Assembly (NCBI GenBank): GCA_013368375.1
Contig: JAACJP010000001.1
Coordinates: 1-64,000 of the forward strand
Origin: Tricholomella constricta
Taxonomy: Eukaryota > Basidiomycota > Agaricomycetes > Agaricales > Lyophyllaceae
Direction: 5' to 3'
DNA length: 64,000 bases
Shown: positions 31,211 through 41,691 of the stretch, piece after piece
Layout: each line of letters opens with the position of its first letter
How positions within the stretch are numbered: the first letter of the stretch is position 1
The notes under the pieces: generated by a model
Told to the model about the DNA's origin: nothing
Database searches by the model: none
The model's input: the letters and a program-made list of their open reading frames with translations, nothing else
Position numbers and translations under genes: made by a program

Positions 31211-31535
31211 GACGGGATCCGTGGCTTTTTTTTTTTTTTTTTTGAAATCCATATTTATACCCCGGCGCCCGGTCGCAGTCCGGCTGGTGTGTAGTACATG
31301 GTATATCTACAGTGACAGTAATGGTGTTGCATGTAACGTGTGCATCTCGATATGCAGGCCGCTCGGAAGAGTCCCGCGTGGAGGCAGAATCTGCCAAATA
31401 GCGAGGGTGTGCTCGCTGAAAGGTTCCAAGTTGCAGAAGGACCCCTCCGCCTTGGCGGTGGGGCTAGCTTAGCCCTCCCGAGGGAAGGTACCACAGGAAT
31501 GACCCCGAGGCCCCCTTCTGACGGTAGGGTACCAA

Positions 31536-33953
31536 TCAGTCGAGTAGCCCGGCGCCTTGTTGCTGGTCGGCAAACACCAGTCCAGCAGCAATTGCTTCGT
31601 CTCGCCGTAGCAAGCGGAATAGTTCAGGTACCCAGATGAGATCTTCTGGGCGTGCTGGTTGGTCGTGCAGGCCCTCGTCAGGCTGCATGCGGTGTGCTAA
31701 TCTGCGGCGATTCACCTGATCAGGTGGTTTCCGCTTTGGTCTGGCCTTGGGGAAGGGTGGAGGTGGATTTTCGCTTGGGAAAGCGAAGGTCCGTGGGTTG
31801 ACCTCGAGGAATTCGAGGTAATTCTTATGTTCGAGGCGCGCCGGGGCCCGGCGCTTCCTCGTGTACCTGGGACATTGGTCCAGGATGTGGGCTCTGGTTT
31901 CGAGCCCCCCGTTGCGACAGGAGCAGTTCACCTCCTCAGAAAGGTTAAACCGCCTCCGGTACTCGCCAATAGGGGCGTGATTGAGGATGCTACGAGACAT
32001 CCGAGCGGTGTGGGCATTTGACTTGCCCATTACTTTAAGCCATGGGCTACCATCAAGGTGTGATGGTGCTATTGGCTTGCCTTTCCTCTTTGTTCGAAGG
32101 AATGATCTGCCGCTGTATTCAGGCTGCTGGAATAGACGAGTCCATTCCTTCAGCATCTGTTCAACAGTGCGTTTGCGCGCATAATCTAGTGATGTGCGTG
32201 AGCGAGGTCCTTGTGGCACTTTCAGCTGCGTAGCAGCCTCATGCGACGAGAAGTGGATATCCCACCGCAAACGGCTTGGGACGTGTATGAATTGCACATG
32301 GCGGTCTGGATGGTCAGACAACCAAGTACAAAGTTTGGAGCAGATTGCAATCGAATGCATCTGACCTGAATGTAGACTGGCATCCACAGCCCACTTAATG
32401 GCCTTGGTTGAGTCCGAGAAGACCAGAATTCTGTCCGAGTCTGGTCGTTGCAGTGCTTTGCCTACAGCCATTGCGATGGCTGCGAGTTCAGCATCGTCTG
32501 AGGTAGCTTTGCCGGCCACCTGCCGGGATACACTGGGACCTACGTCCCCGTGGATAAGGGTGCAGGCAATAATTGCCTGGAGTCGATTGTCAGTGGGGAC
32601 CGAGGCGTCCGCTGCAACCATGACGGTTCGCGGATCCAGGCCTCCCTCAGTGCGAAGCGCATCCAAGTGGTTGCGTCGATCAGCTAGGGCCTCTTTATCC
32701 CGGGGGATGTCAAGGTCATAGGTGATTTGGGCTCCAAACAAGTCGGAAACCCGTTGCCCTGGTGTGGCCTCCTCGTGGAGGGGGTTCATGGGCTCATTGA
32801 CAACAGAGGCGTTAGCCTCCGCGTCCATCACAGAAGATTTAACTCGCTTCTGTAATGAGGGTGCCATACTTGATATGGCGCAGGGGTGGAATTCCTCCCC
32901 TCTGAACAGACCATGCCGCGTACTCATGAGAGAGAGTGTTGGATGGGTGTTCAGGAGTGTACGAGTCCGGGCGAAAGAGCGATCGACCAGTTTCTTGATG
33001 TGCAGATGGACAGGTGGTAAGCCTGCAAGGGTTTCCACCCCTCCACCAGGAGATGTGCGAAATGCACCAAGTATCCAGAGCGCCGCCTTGCGTTGCATCT
33101 GGGCGAGTGACTTCATAACCATTTTGTTACGAGCGCCTTTATATGTCCATAACCTGCACCCGTACGTGGCCAAGGGCAGCACACAGGCGCGGTAAAGGAG
33201 ACGTTTTTGAGAGGGGGTAATCCCCCGCGATGAGTTGCCAAGCATCACCATGGCTTTCACCGTGGTGAGTGACTTGGTAGCGTAGTATTTGACATGGTCT
33301 TTGAATGTAAGACCTCTGTCAAAATAGAACCCAAGGTAGCGCCAGACGCGCTTTGGCTTGAGTGGGGTGTCCTCTGTGTAGGGGGCATAGCCTAAGTCAA
33401 TCGATGGGTTATCATCGGTTGCTTTGCGGGAGAAATGAAAGACTTCAGTTTTGTCGTGTTCAAGGAGTAAACCAATCGCATCCACCAGTTCATTGATGAC
33501 TGCGTAGGCTTCCTTGAGTTTAATGAGATTTGTATCCCATGTTTTAGATTGGACAATGAGGGAGCCATCGTCCACGTATGACATTAGAGTGCAGAGGTCC
33601 ACCTCGATTCTCTTTTGGAAAATTCTCATCACTGGCACAAGGTACAGTGCAGAGAGGATTGGAGACAGAGCGGACCCTTGGCCAACCCCGACATCAGCGC
33701 GCATCCTGGGCGAGGACTCTGTGTTCCACGCATAGGAAGTATAACGATCCACTAGGTAGGATCGAAAGAAGTTAACAACAGCCGGGGAGAAGCCTAGCCG
33801 CTCCAGCGTTGCGATGAGAACCTCATGGTTCAAGGAGGGAAAGAATTGTGCCAGGTCAAAGGCAACAACACTTGTTTCTAATCCACGGGCCCAGCCCGTC
33901 TTGACGATGTGGGTAAGGTACACCCCAGCATCTTCAGTGGAATGCTGACGCAC
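31536..33953 (-). CDS. LINE ORF2 RT/RNase H, unit 4 (hybrid copy)
   Basis: Translation identical to unit 2, including the Val in K-W-A-V. Confidence 0.9.
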   Translation of the reverse strand: MRQHSTEDAGVYLTHIVKTGWARGLETSVVAFDLAQFFPSLNHEVLIATLERLGFSPAVVNFFRSYLVDRYTSYAWNTESSPRMRADVGVGQGSALSPILSALYLVPVMRIFQKRIEVDLCTLMSYVDDGSLIVQSKTWDTNLIKLKEAYAVINELVDAIGLLLEHDKTEVFHFSRKATDDNPSIDLGYAPYTEDTPLKPKRVWRYLGFYFDRGLTFKDHVKYYATKSLTTVKAMVMLGNSSRGITPSQKRLLYRACVLPLATYGCRLWTYKGARNKMVMKSLAQMQRKAALWILGAFRTSPGGGVETLAGLPPVHLHIKKLVDRSFARTRTLLNTHPTLSLMSTRHGLFRGEEFHPCAISSMAPSLQKRVKSSVMDAEANASVVNEPMNPLHEEATPGQRVSDLFGAQITYDLDIPRDKEALADRRNHLDALRTEGGLDPRTVMVAADASVPTDNRLQAIIACTLIHGDVGPSVSRQVAGKATSDDAELAAIAMAVGKALQRPDSDRILVFSDSTKAIKWAVDASLHSGQMHSIAICSKLCTWLSDHPDRHVQFIHVPSRLRWDIHFSSHEAATQLKVPQGPRSRTSLDYARKRTVEQMLKEWTRLFQQPEYSGRSFLRTKRKGKPIAPSHLDGSPWLKVMGKSNAHTARMSRSILNHAPIGEYRRRFNLSEEVNCSCRNGGLETRAHILDQCPRYTRKRRAPARLEHKNYLEFLEVNPRTFAFPSENPPPPFPKARPKRKPPDQVNRRRLAHRMQPDEGLHDQPARPEDLIWVPELFRLLRRDEAIAAGLVFADQQQGAGLLD

Positions 33954-33962
33954 TCCTCCGAA

Positions 33963-34671
33963 CTAGTTGGGATGGAAGATACCATGCTTTGCTGCTTCAA
34001 ACTGCATACGGTTTGCGAGCATTTTCTCAAACAGCTTCCCGAGCGTGTTCAATAGCACAATAGGCCTGAATGCTTTGGGAGCGGAATATGAGGGCTTGTT
34101 CGGTTTTGGGAGAATAACCGAGCGAGACTCTTTAAAGTGAGATGGCCAGTAACCCACGCGGAGGCAGGCACTGGCAATCTTGGTGAACTTGTCAGCAACA
34201 TCGTTGTCAATGACAAGTTTTTTGAGCTGGTACCAGGTCAAATGATCTGGTCCCGGCGCAGACGTGTTTGAACACTTTGCCAATTCTTCCCGGAGTTCTG
34301 CAGTGCTGAAGTCCACCCACTCGCGCGGGGGTTCTTGCTCCACTTCCTCCAGTACTTCCACTTTGACTGGTCGATCTGACGCAGCATTATATGTGGCGTG
34401 AAGGGCCTGCCAAAGGTCATCCATCGTATTACAGGGCGCTTCGTTGTAGCGAATTGCCTCGTATGTTGGGAGGTTGCGTTGCTTGGTCCAATTCATCAGG
34501 TCCCAAGGTCGCTTGTTCTTGGTGGCAATGGTTTCGATGCGTTCATCGAAAAATTGCCGTTTAGCCGCCTTTGTGGCGCGCCTAGGAGCCCCATAGTCTG
34601 CAGGGGACCGGGACTGTCTGTACTGCCTCATCGCAGTGGCGCAGTCAGCATTCCACCAGGCTTTTGACCGG
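33963..34671 (-). CDS. LINE ORF2 pre-RT segment, unit 4
   Basis: Ends at the TAG 33963-33965. Same LINE-A truncation point as unit 2. Confidence 0.8.
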
Positions 34672-35244
34672 ATGTAATGCTCTCTAAATATGCTTCCAGT
34701 TGATACTCCTCTAAATGTCTTGTTTGTCGAGTTTTAACTTGACAATGTACACATCACGGCTTGGTGGGACATCCAGAGAGGATGATAACATGGAAAATGA
34801 GCTCAATGACAAGGATGATATCCTCGATGATGAAGACGGTGAGCTGAGTGAATATAGAAGTTTCTGCATCAGCTAACGAATGAGGTAGATGGTCCTTCAC
34901 ATAACCTGAGATGACAATGTCGTGCATCCTATTCCACCGAACGATGTTATTTACACTATGTAAGCTATTCTTACAAATTCACAAAGAGAATGTATTGAAA
35001 GTATCCCTGTGTCCTCTTATAGCTGTCAATCAGCAATCTTCGTTGTTTGTGCTTCAGAGTGCGTGATACAGCACCATCTCTGATATTGAGCTTTACACCT
35101 TCTCCGCTACTGAGATATAATGTACTCTTTATGCACAGCATTGTCAATATTGAGCTAGATACAGCTGTTGCGGCCCTAGTAGATCAAGGGCAGATACGAA
35201 CGACGCAGTAAGCAAATGCCTACAGCACTCTCAATCTCTCACTG

Positions 35245-35943
35245 ATGCAATCTCTAGGATTCCCAGCGTCGTGTTCCTATTTGAAGATCGTCAACGTCCC
35301 CTTCTTTCAGAAGGTGGGCGGGGCACCTATCACGCAGGATCTTGTCGAATCGCGCATTTGTCAAGATCCTGTCACCAAGGACTTCCACCTTGCATCCAAG
35401 CCCCGGGTTTCGAGCTCGCCGGCGTCGGATTCCTGCACGGTGTGGTTCGATATCTGGGACACCCAGAGGGCCAACCTCAAGCAGCTCGTCAACAAACACT
35501 TGTCGTTTGGTGGCCAGATCTGCATGATCCGACCTGCTGAGAAGCGTCCTGGCACGCCTCAGTGTCAACGTTGCTGGAAATGGGGCCACATCGACACACG
35601 ATGCACCTTGAACCACAATATTTGCGCGCACTGTGGGGGCCCCCACGGTTTGCAATACCACCGGGTGTTGGGCAGCTGCTGCAAAGCGAAGTCCAAAGCA
35701 AACCCTCCTGTTGAAGCGATGCACCCTGACGAGGACTGCCCGCATTCCCCCAAGTGCGTGAACTGCGGCGGTGAGCATCTTGCAAATGCAAAGACCTGCC
35801 CGTACTTCCGACACCGATTTGAGCCCGAGTGGATCAAGGGCAGATACAAACGAGACACAGTAAGCAAACACCTACAGCACTCTCAATCCCCCACTGATGC
35901 AATCTCTAGGCGCCATCGTCCTAATATGCATACTTCATTGTAA
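35245..35943 (+). CDS. LINE ORF1 zinc-knuckle fragment, unit 4
   Basis: Identical in translation to units 1 and 2. Confidence 0.82.
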   Translation: MQSLGFPASCSYLKIVNVPFFQKVGGAPITQDLVESRICQDPVTKDFHLASKPRVSSSPASDSCTVWFDIWDTQRANLKQLVNKHLSFGGQICMIRPAEKRPGTPQCQRCWKWGHIDTRCTLNHNICAHCGGPHGLQYHRVLGSCCKAKSKANPPVEAMHPDEDCPHSPKCVNCGGEHLANAKTCPYFRHRFEPEWIKGRYKRDTVSKHLQHSQSPTDAISRRHRPNMHTSL

Positions 35944-35996
35944 TACAGTTGTTACCTATGCCTAGTACAACAACTATATCATGATTATCTATACTG

Positions 35997-36482
35997 TCCC
36001 AGAACGTAAATCGAAACTATGAGTTGGTTTCAAACATTCTGGAAGAACACAAGTCATCATTCAACCTCTTAATGATTCAAGAACCCCCATGGAACTTCAT
36101 ACGGCGCACCGTCTCAGCTACCAACCCAGAAGGGGAGGCAGTGGTCGGTCCACCAATTCATCCAGACTGGTTGGTCATCTTCCAGCGCCCGAAAGGCGAG
36201 GACGATAGACCACGAGTCATGACCTATGTGAACAAATGGCTAGCAGCAATGTGACCCGCGTTTCGCACAGACGCAGATCACAGGGACATCCTGGTGCTCA
36301 CGTTGTGGGGTGAAGACAACACTCCTCTACACTATATCAATGTCTATTCAGACCAAAACTCCACAGCCATTAACTGGCTGTGCAACAACGTAGAACGCCT
36401 GCCACAGCTTCAGTGCATGGCAGGCGACTTCAACTGCCATTCATCTGTCTGGGACCCCCGACACGAAGGCAACAATCATGTG
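35997..36482 (+). pseudogene. LINE endonuclease fragment, unit 4
   Basis: Same internal TGA and same inversion junction as unit 1. Confidence 0.72.
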
Positions 36483-36856
36483 CTGGAGTCGATTGTCAGT
36501 GGGGACCAAGGCGCGATGATTGCGGGCCCGCTGGACCGTGAGACATGCTACATTGTAGTGCCTGTATGTGACTGTCTGTCTTTACTTGGTCACTTGGTGC
36601 CCATGCAGACGGAGCCCGATGCGATACGTGAGGGAGTAGAGTCTAAAGGGGATAGTTCGCGAAGCAAGAATGCTGCTCGATATGCTTTTAGGTGCAGGTA
36701 ACAGTTCAGGCTATCACTTGATGGGACGTAATAGGGTAGGGTTGATGGAATAGCGTAGGAGAGAGGATGAGAGATTCTGAAGAGAAATGAAAATAATTTG
36801 ATAGCGTGTTGCTCTCTTGTCGGAAGTCTGCAGATTACTTAAGCTTTCTCATCACA

Positions 36857-37822
36857 TGATACTCGCATTGGAGGGCGGGTGCGAGGCGTATTCCAATACC
36901 CAGCTATTGTGCGAGGCGTATTCCGATACCCAGCTATTGCCTGCAGGATTGAATCCCTTCCATTGAATTAAGTACATTTGACGGTTCCTGTCTTTGCAGT
37001 TGGTGAGCTTATGCCCCAAGATCGCTATTAAGCTCCAAAACATTGAGTGTGTTGATGTCCCCATAGAGCAAGTGAAAAGTTGTTTTTTGGGTCGCCTCAC
37101 TGTCGACGCGACATGCTTTCACGCCCATTACATAAGTAAATGACCGCATTTTGGATCTGCGTGCGTTTTTAAAATTCAATAAATTAGCTACCCCTGTAAT
37201 TCCTGCACAACCGATCGTGTCCTAGCAAACCACAGGATCTGTTCAGTTGAAACCACCAGTACCCTTCTTGGTTGGCTCAGAAACGCGTGAATATGGCGCG
37301 TTTTTTGGCATTAGCGCTTAGAAACTCCGGATTTGGACTGAGCAGATCCTCCATATAGATGAAAAAATGTGATCGGCACAGGCATTGTGTCTACTTAGGG
37401 CGTATTTCGGTCAAAAAATGGATTATCCTGATCACAGGTGTATCTGATAGGGGGTAACAACATATACAAACAAAAGGAATTCTGCAGGCATTGCGTCTCT
37501 CCAAAAACAGAAGGCATGGGATACGTGTCCAGTAGTCGGAGTTGGTAGACCATCGGGTTGACTTTTTCCATCACTTCAAAAGGACTGATGCTATGTTGTA
37601 TCAGCTTCCTTCCTGTTCCTTTGACATTGACGAGTTTAAGGAATAAGGGGTGATAAGCGCCCAATCTCCTTCTTCAAGCTCTACTATAGGGCGCTGACCC
37701 TTGTTATATGCTTTAGCTTGTCTTTCCTGAGCTAGTACGGCAGCGTCGCGAGCATTTTTTCGGTGTAATTCCAGTTCCTCCAGAAACCCTTGACTTCTTT
37801 GGCTTGCAAGGAAAGGTCTATT
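36857..37822 (-). pseudogene. Gypsy-2 integrase tail and chromodomain, unit 4 (directly abuts LINE-B)
   Basis: This copy is the genuine continuation of 41692-44234 across LINE-B. The frame A-T-D-P-V stops at the LINE on the right side and resumes as D-P-V-N-R-P-F on the left. Confidence 0.8.
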
Positions 37823-38147
37823 GACGGGATCCGTGGCTTTTTTTTTTTTTTTTTTGAAATCCATATTTATACCCCGGCGCCCGGTCGCAGTCCGGCTGGT
37901 GTGTAGTACATGGTATATCTACAGTGACAGTAATGGTGTTGCATGTAACGTGTGCATCTCGATATGCAGGCCGCTCGGAAGAGTCCCGCGTGGAGGCAGA
38001 ATCTGCCAAATAGCGAGGGTGTGCTCGCTGAAAGGTTCCAAGTTGCAGAAGGACCCCTCCGCCTTGGCGGTGGGGCTAGCTTAGCCCTCCCGAGGGAAGG
38101 TACCACAGGAATGACCCCGAGGCCCCCTTCTGACGGTAGGGTACCAA

Positions 38148-40565
38148 TCAGTCGAGTAGCCCGGCGCCTTGTTGCTGGTCGGCAAACACCAGTCCAGCAG
38201 CAATTGCTTCGTCTCGCCGTAGCAAGCGGAATAGTTCAGGTACCCAGATGAGATCTTCTGGGCGTGCTGGTTGGTCGTGCAGGCCCTCGTCAGGCTGCAT
38301 GCGGTGTGCTAATCTGCGGCGATTCACCTGATCAGGTGGTTTCCGCTTTGGTCTGGCCTTGGGGAAGGGTGGAGGTGGATTTTCGCTTGGGAAAGCGAAG
38401 GTCCGTGGGTTGACCTCGAGGAATTCGAGGTAATTCTTATGTTCGAGGCGCGCCGGGGCCCGGCGCTTCCTCGTGTACCTGGGACATTGGTCCAGGATGT
38501 GGGCTCTGGTTTCGAGCCCCCCGTTGCGACAGGAGCAGTTCACCTCCTCAGAAAGGTTAAACCGCCTCCGGTACTCGCCAATAGGGGCGTGATTGAGGAT
38601 GCTACGAGACATCCGAGCGGTGTGGGCATTTGACTTGCCCATTACTTTAAGCCATGGGCTACCATCAAGGTGTGATGGTGCTATTGGCTTGCCTTTCCTC
38701 TTTGTTCGAAGGAATGATCTGCCGCTGTATTCAGGCTGCTGGAATAGACGAGTCCATTCCTTCAGCATCTGTTCAACAGTGCGTTTGCGCGCATAATCTA
38801 GTGATGTGCGTGAGCGAGGTCCTTGTGGCACTTTCAGCTGCGTAGCAGCCTCATGCGACGAGAAGTGGATATCCCACCGCAAACGGCTTGGGACGTGTAT
38901 GAATTGCACATGGCGGTCTGGATGGTCAGACAACCAAGTACAAAGTTTGGAGCAGATTGCAATCGAATGCATCTGACCTGAATGTAGACTGGCATCCAAA
39001 GCCCACTTAATGGCCTTGGTTGAGTCCGAGAAGACCAGAATTCTGTCCGAGTCTGGTCGTTGCAGTGCTTTGCCTACAGCCATTGCGATGGCTGCGAGTT
39101 CAGCATCGTCTGAGGTAGCTTTGCCGGCCACCTGCCGGGATACACTGGGACCTACGTCCCCGTGGATAAGGGTGCAGGCAATAATTGCCTGGAGTCGATT
39201 GTCAGTGGGGACCGAGGCGTCCGCTGCAACCATGACGGTTCGCGGATCCAGGCCTCCCTCAGTGCGAAGCGCATCCAAGTGGTTGCGTCGATCAGCTAGG
39301 GCCTCTTTATCCCGGGGGATGTCAAGGTCATAGGTGATTTGGGCTCCAAACAAGTCGGAAACCCGTTGCCCTGGTGTGGCCTCCTCGTGGAGGGGGTTCA
39401 TGGGCTCATTGACAACAGAGGCGTTAGCCTCCGCGTCCATCACAGAAGATTTAACTCGCTTCTGTAATGAGGGTGCCATACTTGATATGGCGCAGGGGTG
39501 GAATTCCTCCCCTCTGAACAGACCATGCCGCGTACTCATGAGAGAGAGTGTTGGATGGGTGTTCAGGAGTGTACGAGTCCGGGCGAAAGAGCGATCGACC
39601 AGTTTCTTGATGTGCAGATGGACAGGTGGTAAGCCTGCAAGGGTTTCCACCCCTCCACCAGGAGATGTGCGAAATGCACCAAGTATCCAGAGCGCCGCCT
39701 TGCGTTGCATCTGGGCGAGTGACTTCATAACCATTTTGTTACGAGCGCCTTTATATGTCCATAACCTGCACCCGTACGTGGCCAAGGGCAGCACACAGGC
39801 GCGGTAAAGGAGACGTTTTTGAGAGGGGGTAATCCCCCGCGATGAGTTGCCAAGCATCACCATGGCTTTCACCGTGGTGAGTGACTTGGTAGCGTAGTAT
39901 TTGACATGGTCTTTGAATGTAAGACCTCTGTCAAAATAGAACCCAAGGTAGCGCCAGACGCGCTTTGGCTTGAGTGGGGTGTCCTCTGTGTAGGGGGCAT
40001 AGCCTAAGTCAATCGATGGGTTATCATCGGTTGCTTTGCGGGAGAAATGAAAGACTTCAGTTTTGTCGTGTTCAAGGAGTAAACCAATCGCATCCACCAG
40101 TTCATTGATGACTGCGTAGGCTTCCTTGAGTTTAATGAGATTTGTATCCCATGTTTTAGATTGGACAATGAGGGAGCCATCGTCCACGTATGACATTAGA
40201 GTGCAGAGGTCCACCTCGATTCTCTTTTGGAAAATTCTCATCACTGGCACAAGGTACAGTGCAGAGAGGATTGGAGACAGAGCGGACCCTTGGCCAACCC
40301 CGACATCAGCGCGCATCCTGGGCGAGGACTCTGTGTTCCACGCATAGGAAGTATAACGATCCACTAGGTAGGATCGAAAGAAGTTAACAACAGCCGGGGA
40401 GAAGCCTAGCCGCTCCAGCGTTGCGATGAGAACCTCATGGTTCAAGGAGGGAAAGAATTGTGCCAGGTCAAAGGCAACAACACTTGTTTCTAATCCACGG
40501 GCCCAGCCCGTCTTGACGATGTGGGTAAGGTACACCCCAGCATCTTCAGTGGAATGCTGACGCAC
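38148..40565 (-). CDS. LINE-B ORF2 RT/RNase H
   Basis: 805 aa, all RT, RNase H and cysteine motifs present. It has Leu in K-W-A-L like LINE-A and LINE-C, and carries the C-terminal variants seen in units 2-4. Confidence 0.9.
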   Translation of the reverse strand: MRQHSTEDAGVYLTHIVKTGWARGLETSVVAFDLAQFFPSLNHEVLIATLERLGFSPAVVNFFRSYLVDRYTSYAWNTESSPRMRADVGVGQGSALSPILSALYLVPVMRIFQKRIEVDLCTLMSYVDDGSLIVQSKTWDTNLIKLKEAYAVINELVDAIGLLLEHDKTEVFHFSRKATDDNPSIDLGYAPYTEDTPLKPKRVWRYLGFYFDRGLTFKDHVKYYATKSLTTVKAMVMLGNSSRGITPSQKRLLYRACVLPLATYGCRLWTYKGARNKMVMKSLAQMQRKAALWILGAFRTSPGGGVETLAGLPPVHLHIKKLVDRSFARTRTLLNTHPTLSLMSTRHGLFRGEEFHPCAISSMAPSLQKRVKSSVMDAEANASVVNEPMNPLHEEATPGQRVSDLFGAQITYDLDIPRDKEALADRRNHLDALRTEGGLDPRTVMVAADASVPTDNRLQAIIACTLIHGDVGPSVSRQVAGKATSDDAELAAIAMAVGKALQRPDSDRILVFSDSTKAIKWALDASLHSGQMHSIAICSKLCTWLSDHPDRHVQFIHVPSRLRWDIHFSSHEAATQLKVPQGPRSRTSLDYARKRTVEQMLKEWTRLFQQPEYSGRSFLRTKRKGKPIAPSHLDGSPWLKVMGKSNAHTARMSRSILNHAPIGEYRRRFNLSEEVNCSCRNGGLETRAHILDQCPRYTRKRRAPARLEHKNYLEFLEVNPRTFAFPSENPPPPFPKARPKRKPPDQVNRRRLAHRMQPDEGLHDQPARPEDLIWVPELFRLLRRDEAIAAGLVFADQQQGAGLLD

Positions 40566-40574
40566 TCCTCCGAA

Positions 40575-41675
40575 CTAGTTGGGATGGAAGATACCATGCT
40601 TTGCTGCTTCAAACTGCATACGGTTTGCGAGCATTTTCTCAAACAGCTTCCCGAGCGTGTTCAATAGCACAATAGGCCTGAATGCTTTGGGAGTGGAATA
40701 TGAGGGCTTGTTCGGTTTTGGGAGAATAACCGAGCGAGACTCTTTAAAGTGAGATGGCCAGTAACCCACGCGGAGGCAGGCACTGGCAATCTTGGTGAAC
40801 TTGTCAGCAACATCGTTGTCAATGACAAGTTTTTTGAGCTGGTACCAGGTCAAATGATCTGGTCCCGGCGCAGACGTGTTTGAACACTTTGCCAATTCTT
40901 CCCGGAGTTCTGCAGTGCTGAAGTCCACCCACTCGCGCGGGGGTTCTTGCTCCACTTCCTCCAGTACTTCCACTTTGACTGGTCGATCTGACGCAGCATT
41001 ATATGTGGCGTGAAGGGCCTGCCAAAGGTCATCCATCGTATTACAGGGCGCTTCGTTGTAGCGAATTGCCTCGTATGTTGGGAGGTTGCGTTGCTTGGTC
41101 CAATTCATCAGGTCCCAAGGTCGCTTGTTCTTGGTGGCAATGGTTTCGATGCGTTCATCGAAAAATTGCCGTTTAGCCGCCTTTGTGGCGCGCCTAGGAG
41201 CCCCATAGTCTGCAGGGGACCGGGACTGTCTGTACTGCCTCATCGCAGTGGCGCAGTCAGCATTCCACCAGGCTTTTGACCGGGTGTTCACTTTGACTGT
41301 TTTGGCATTTGAGTTCCATGCGTGGTTGCAAGCTCTTGCAAGGCCTGCAATCAGGTCTTCTAGAGCGTCGCGTGTGTCAATATTGGAGATGTCCATTGAC
41401 TTAATGTAGGTGAGCAGTGCTTGTAGAAACGATGATTCCTCTTCGCTTCCTTTGGGCATTGCCAGCCTTTCTGAAGCTACTTCTGTAGCACGGATAGGGA
41501 GGGTTACGCAGAGTGGTGCATGGTCCGAAGGGCCAATCCAGTCTGTGCGCACCTCGTGTGTAAGTCCTACCAGGCGGTCTTGTGGTAGGAACATAAGGTC
41601 GATTACCGAGGGCACAAGGCCCCTGGCGTGGGGGAAGTGCGTGGGCGTCCTAACAGGTTGCACACTTACTTCCAC
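40575..41675 (-). CDS. LINE-B ORF2, C-terminal half of endonuclease and pre-RT segment
   Basis: About 366 residues open from the truncation to the TAG at 40575-40577. Near the start are the endonuclease S-V-I-D-L-M-F and S-D-H-A-P-L motifs; the latter supplies the catalytic His. A linker and R-R-A-T-K-A-A-K-R segment lead into the RT fingers. The frame is colinear with LINE-C. Confidence 0.85.
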   Translation of the reverse strand: MEVSVQPVRTPTHFPHARGLVPSVIDLMFLPQDRLVGLTHEVRTDWIGPSDHAPLCVTLPIRATEVASERLAMPKGSEEESSFLQALLTYIKSMDISNIDTRDALEDLIAGLARACNHAWNSNAKTVKVNTRSKAWWNADCATAMRQYRQSRSPADYGAPRRATKAAKRQFFDERIETIATKNKRPWDLMNWTKQRNLPTYEAIRYNEAPCNTMDDLWQALHATYNAASDRPVKVEVLEEVEQEPPREWVDFSTAELREELAKCSNTSAPGPDHLTWYQLKKLVIDNDVADKFTKIASACLRVGYWPSHFKESRSVILPKPNKPSYSTPKAFRPIVLLNTLGKLFEKMLANRMQFEAAKHGIFHPN

Positions 41676-41691
41676 CGACGGGATCCGTGGC

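Larger units (their letters stand above)
24617..31225. repeat. Array unit 3
   Basis: Same layout: LINE 24617-28059, LINE 5' fragment 28571-29900, chromovirus tail 30246-31210. It differs from units 2 and 4 at seven places, all single-base changes in short homopolymers or base doublets. Examples are G runs near 26170, 27466, 28845 and 31035, C runs near 27979 and 29046, and an A near 28571. Confidence 0.92.
31226..37837. repeat. Array unit 4
   Basis: Layout as unit 2: LINE 31226-34671, scrap 34672-34877, LINE 5' fragment 35182-36513, LTR-like 36517-36856, chromovirus tail 36857-37822. No difference from unit 2 noticed except the T run at 24530. Confidence 0.92.
11389..41676. repeat. Tandem array, about 6.61-kb unit, four units plus a terminal LINE
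   Basis: Units are 11389-18003, 18004-24616, 24617-31225 and 31226-37837, followed by LINE-B (37838-41676). Each contains LINE 3' part (minus), unknown-gene scrap, LINE 5' part (plus) and chromovirus 3' end (minus). LINE copies in units 2-4 have the left flank of LINE-B (GACGGGATCCGTGGC) and the right flank of LINE-A (ATGTAATGCTCTCT). That hybrid pattern identifies them as recombinants between the two LINEs. Confidence 0.93.
37838..41676 (-). mobile_element. LINE-B: Tad1-like LINE inserted in the gypsy-2 integrase gene
   Basis: Poly(T) starts at 37838. A 15-bp duplication GACGGGATCCGTGGC lies at 37823-37837 and 41677-41691. It is longer at its 5' side than LINE-A, reaching into the endonuclease before truncation. 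It is the right-hand partner of the recombination that built the array. Confidence 0.92.

Noticed and set aside
11389..41676. A CRISPR-like or rDNA-like array because of regular spacing
   Set aside because: Units are 6.6 kb and composed of retroelement coding sequence; no short repeats with unique spacers and no rRNA sequence.
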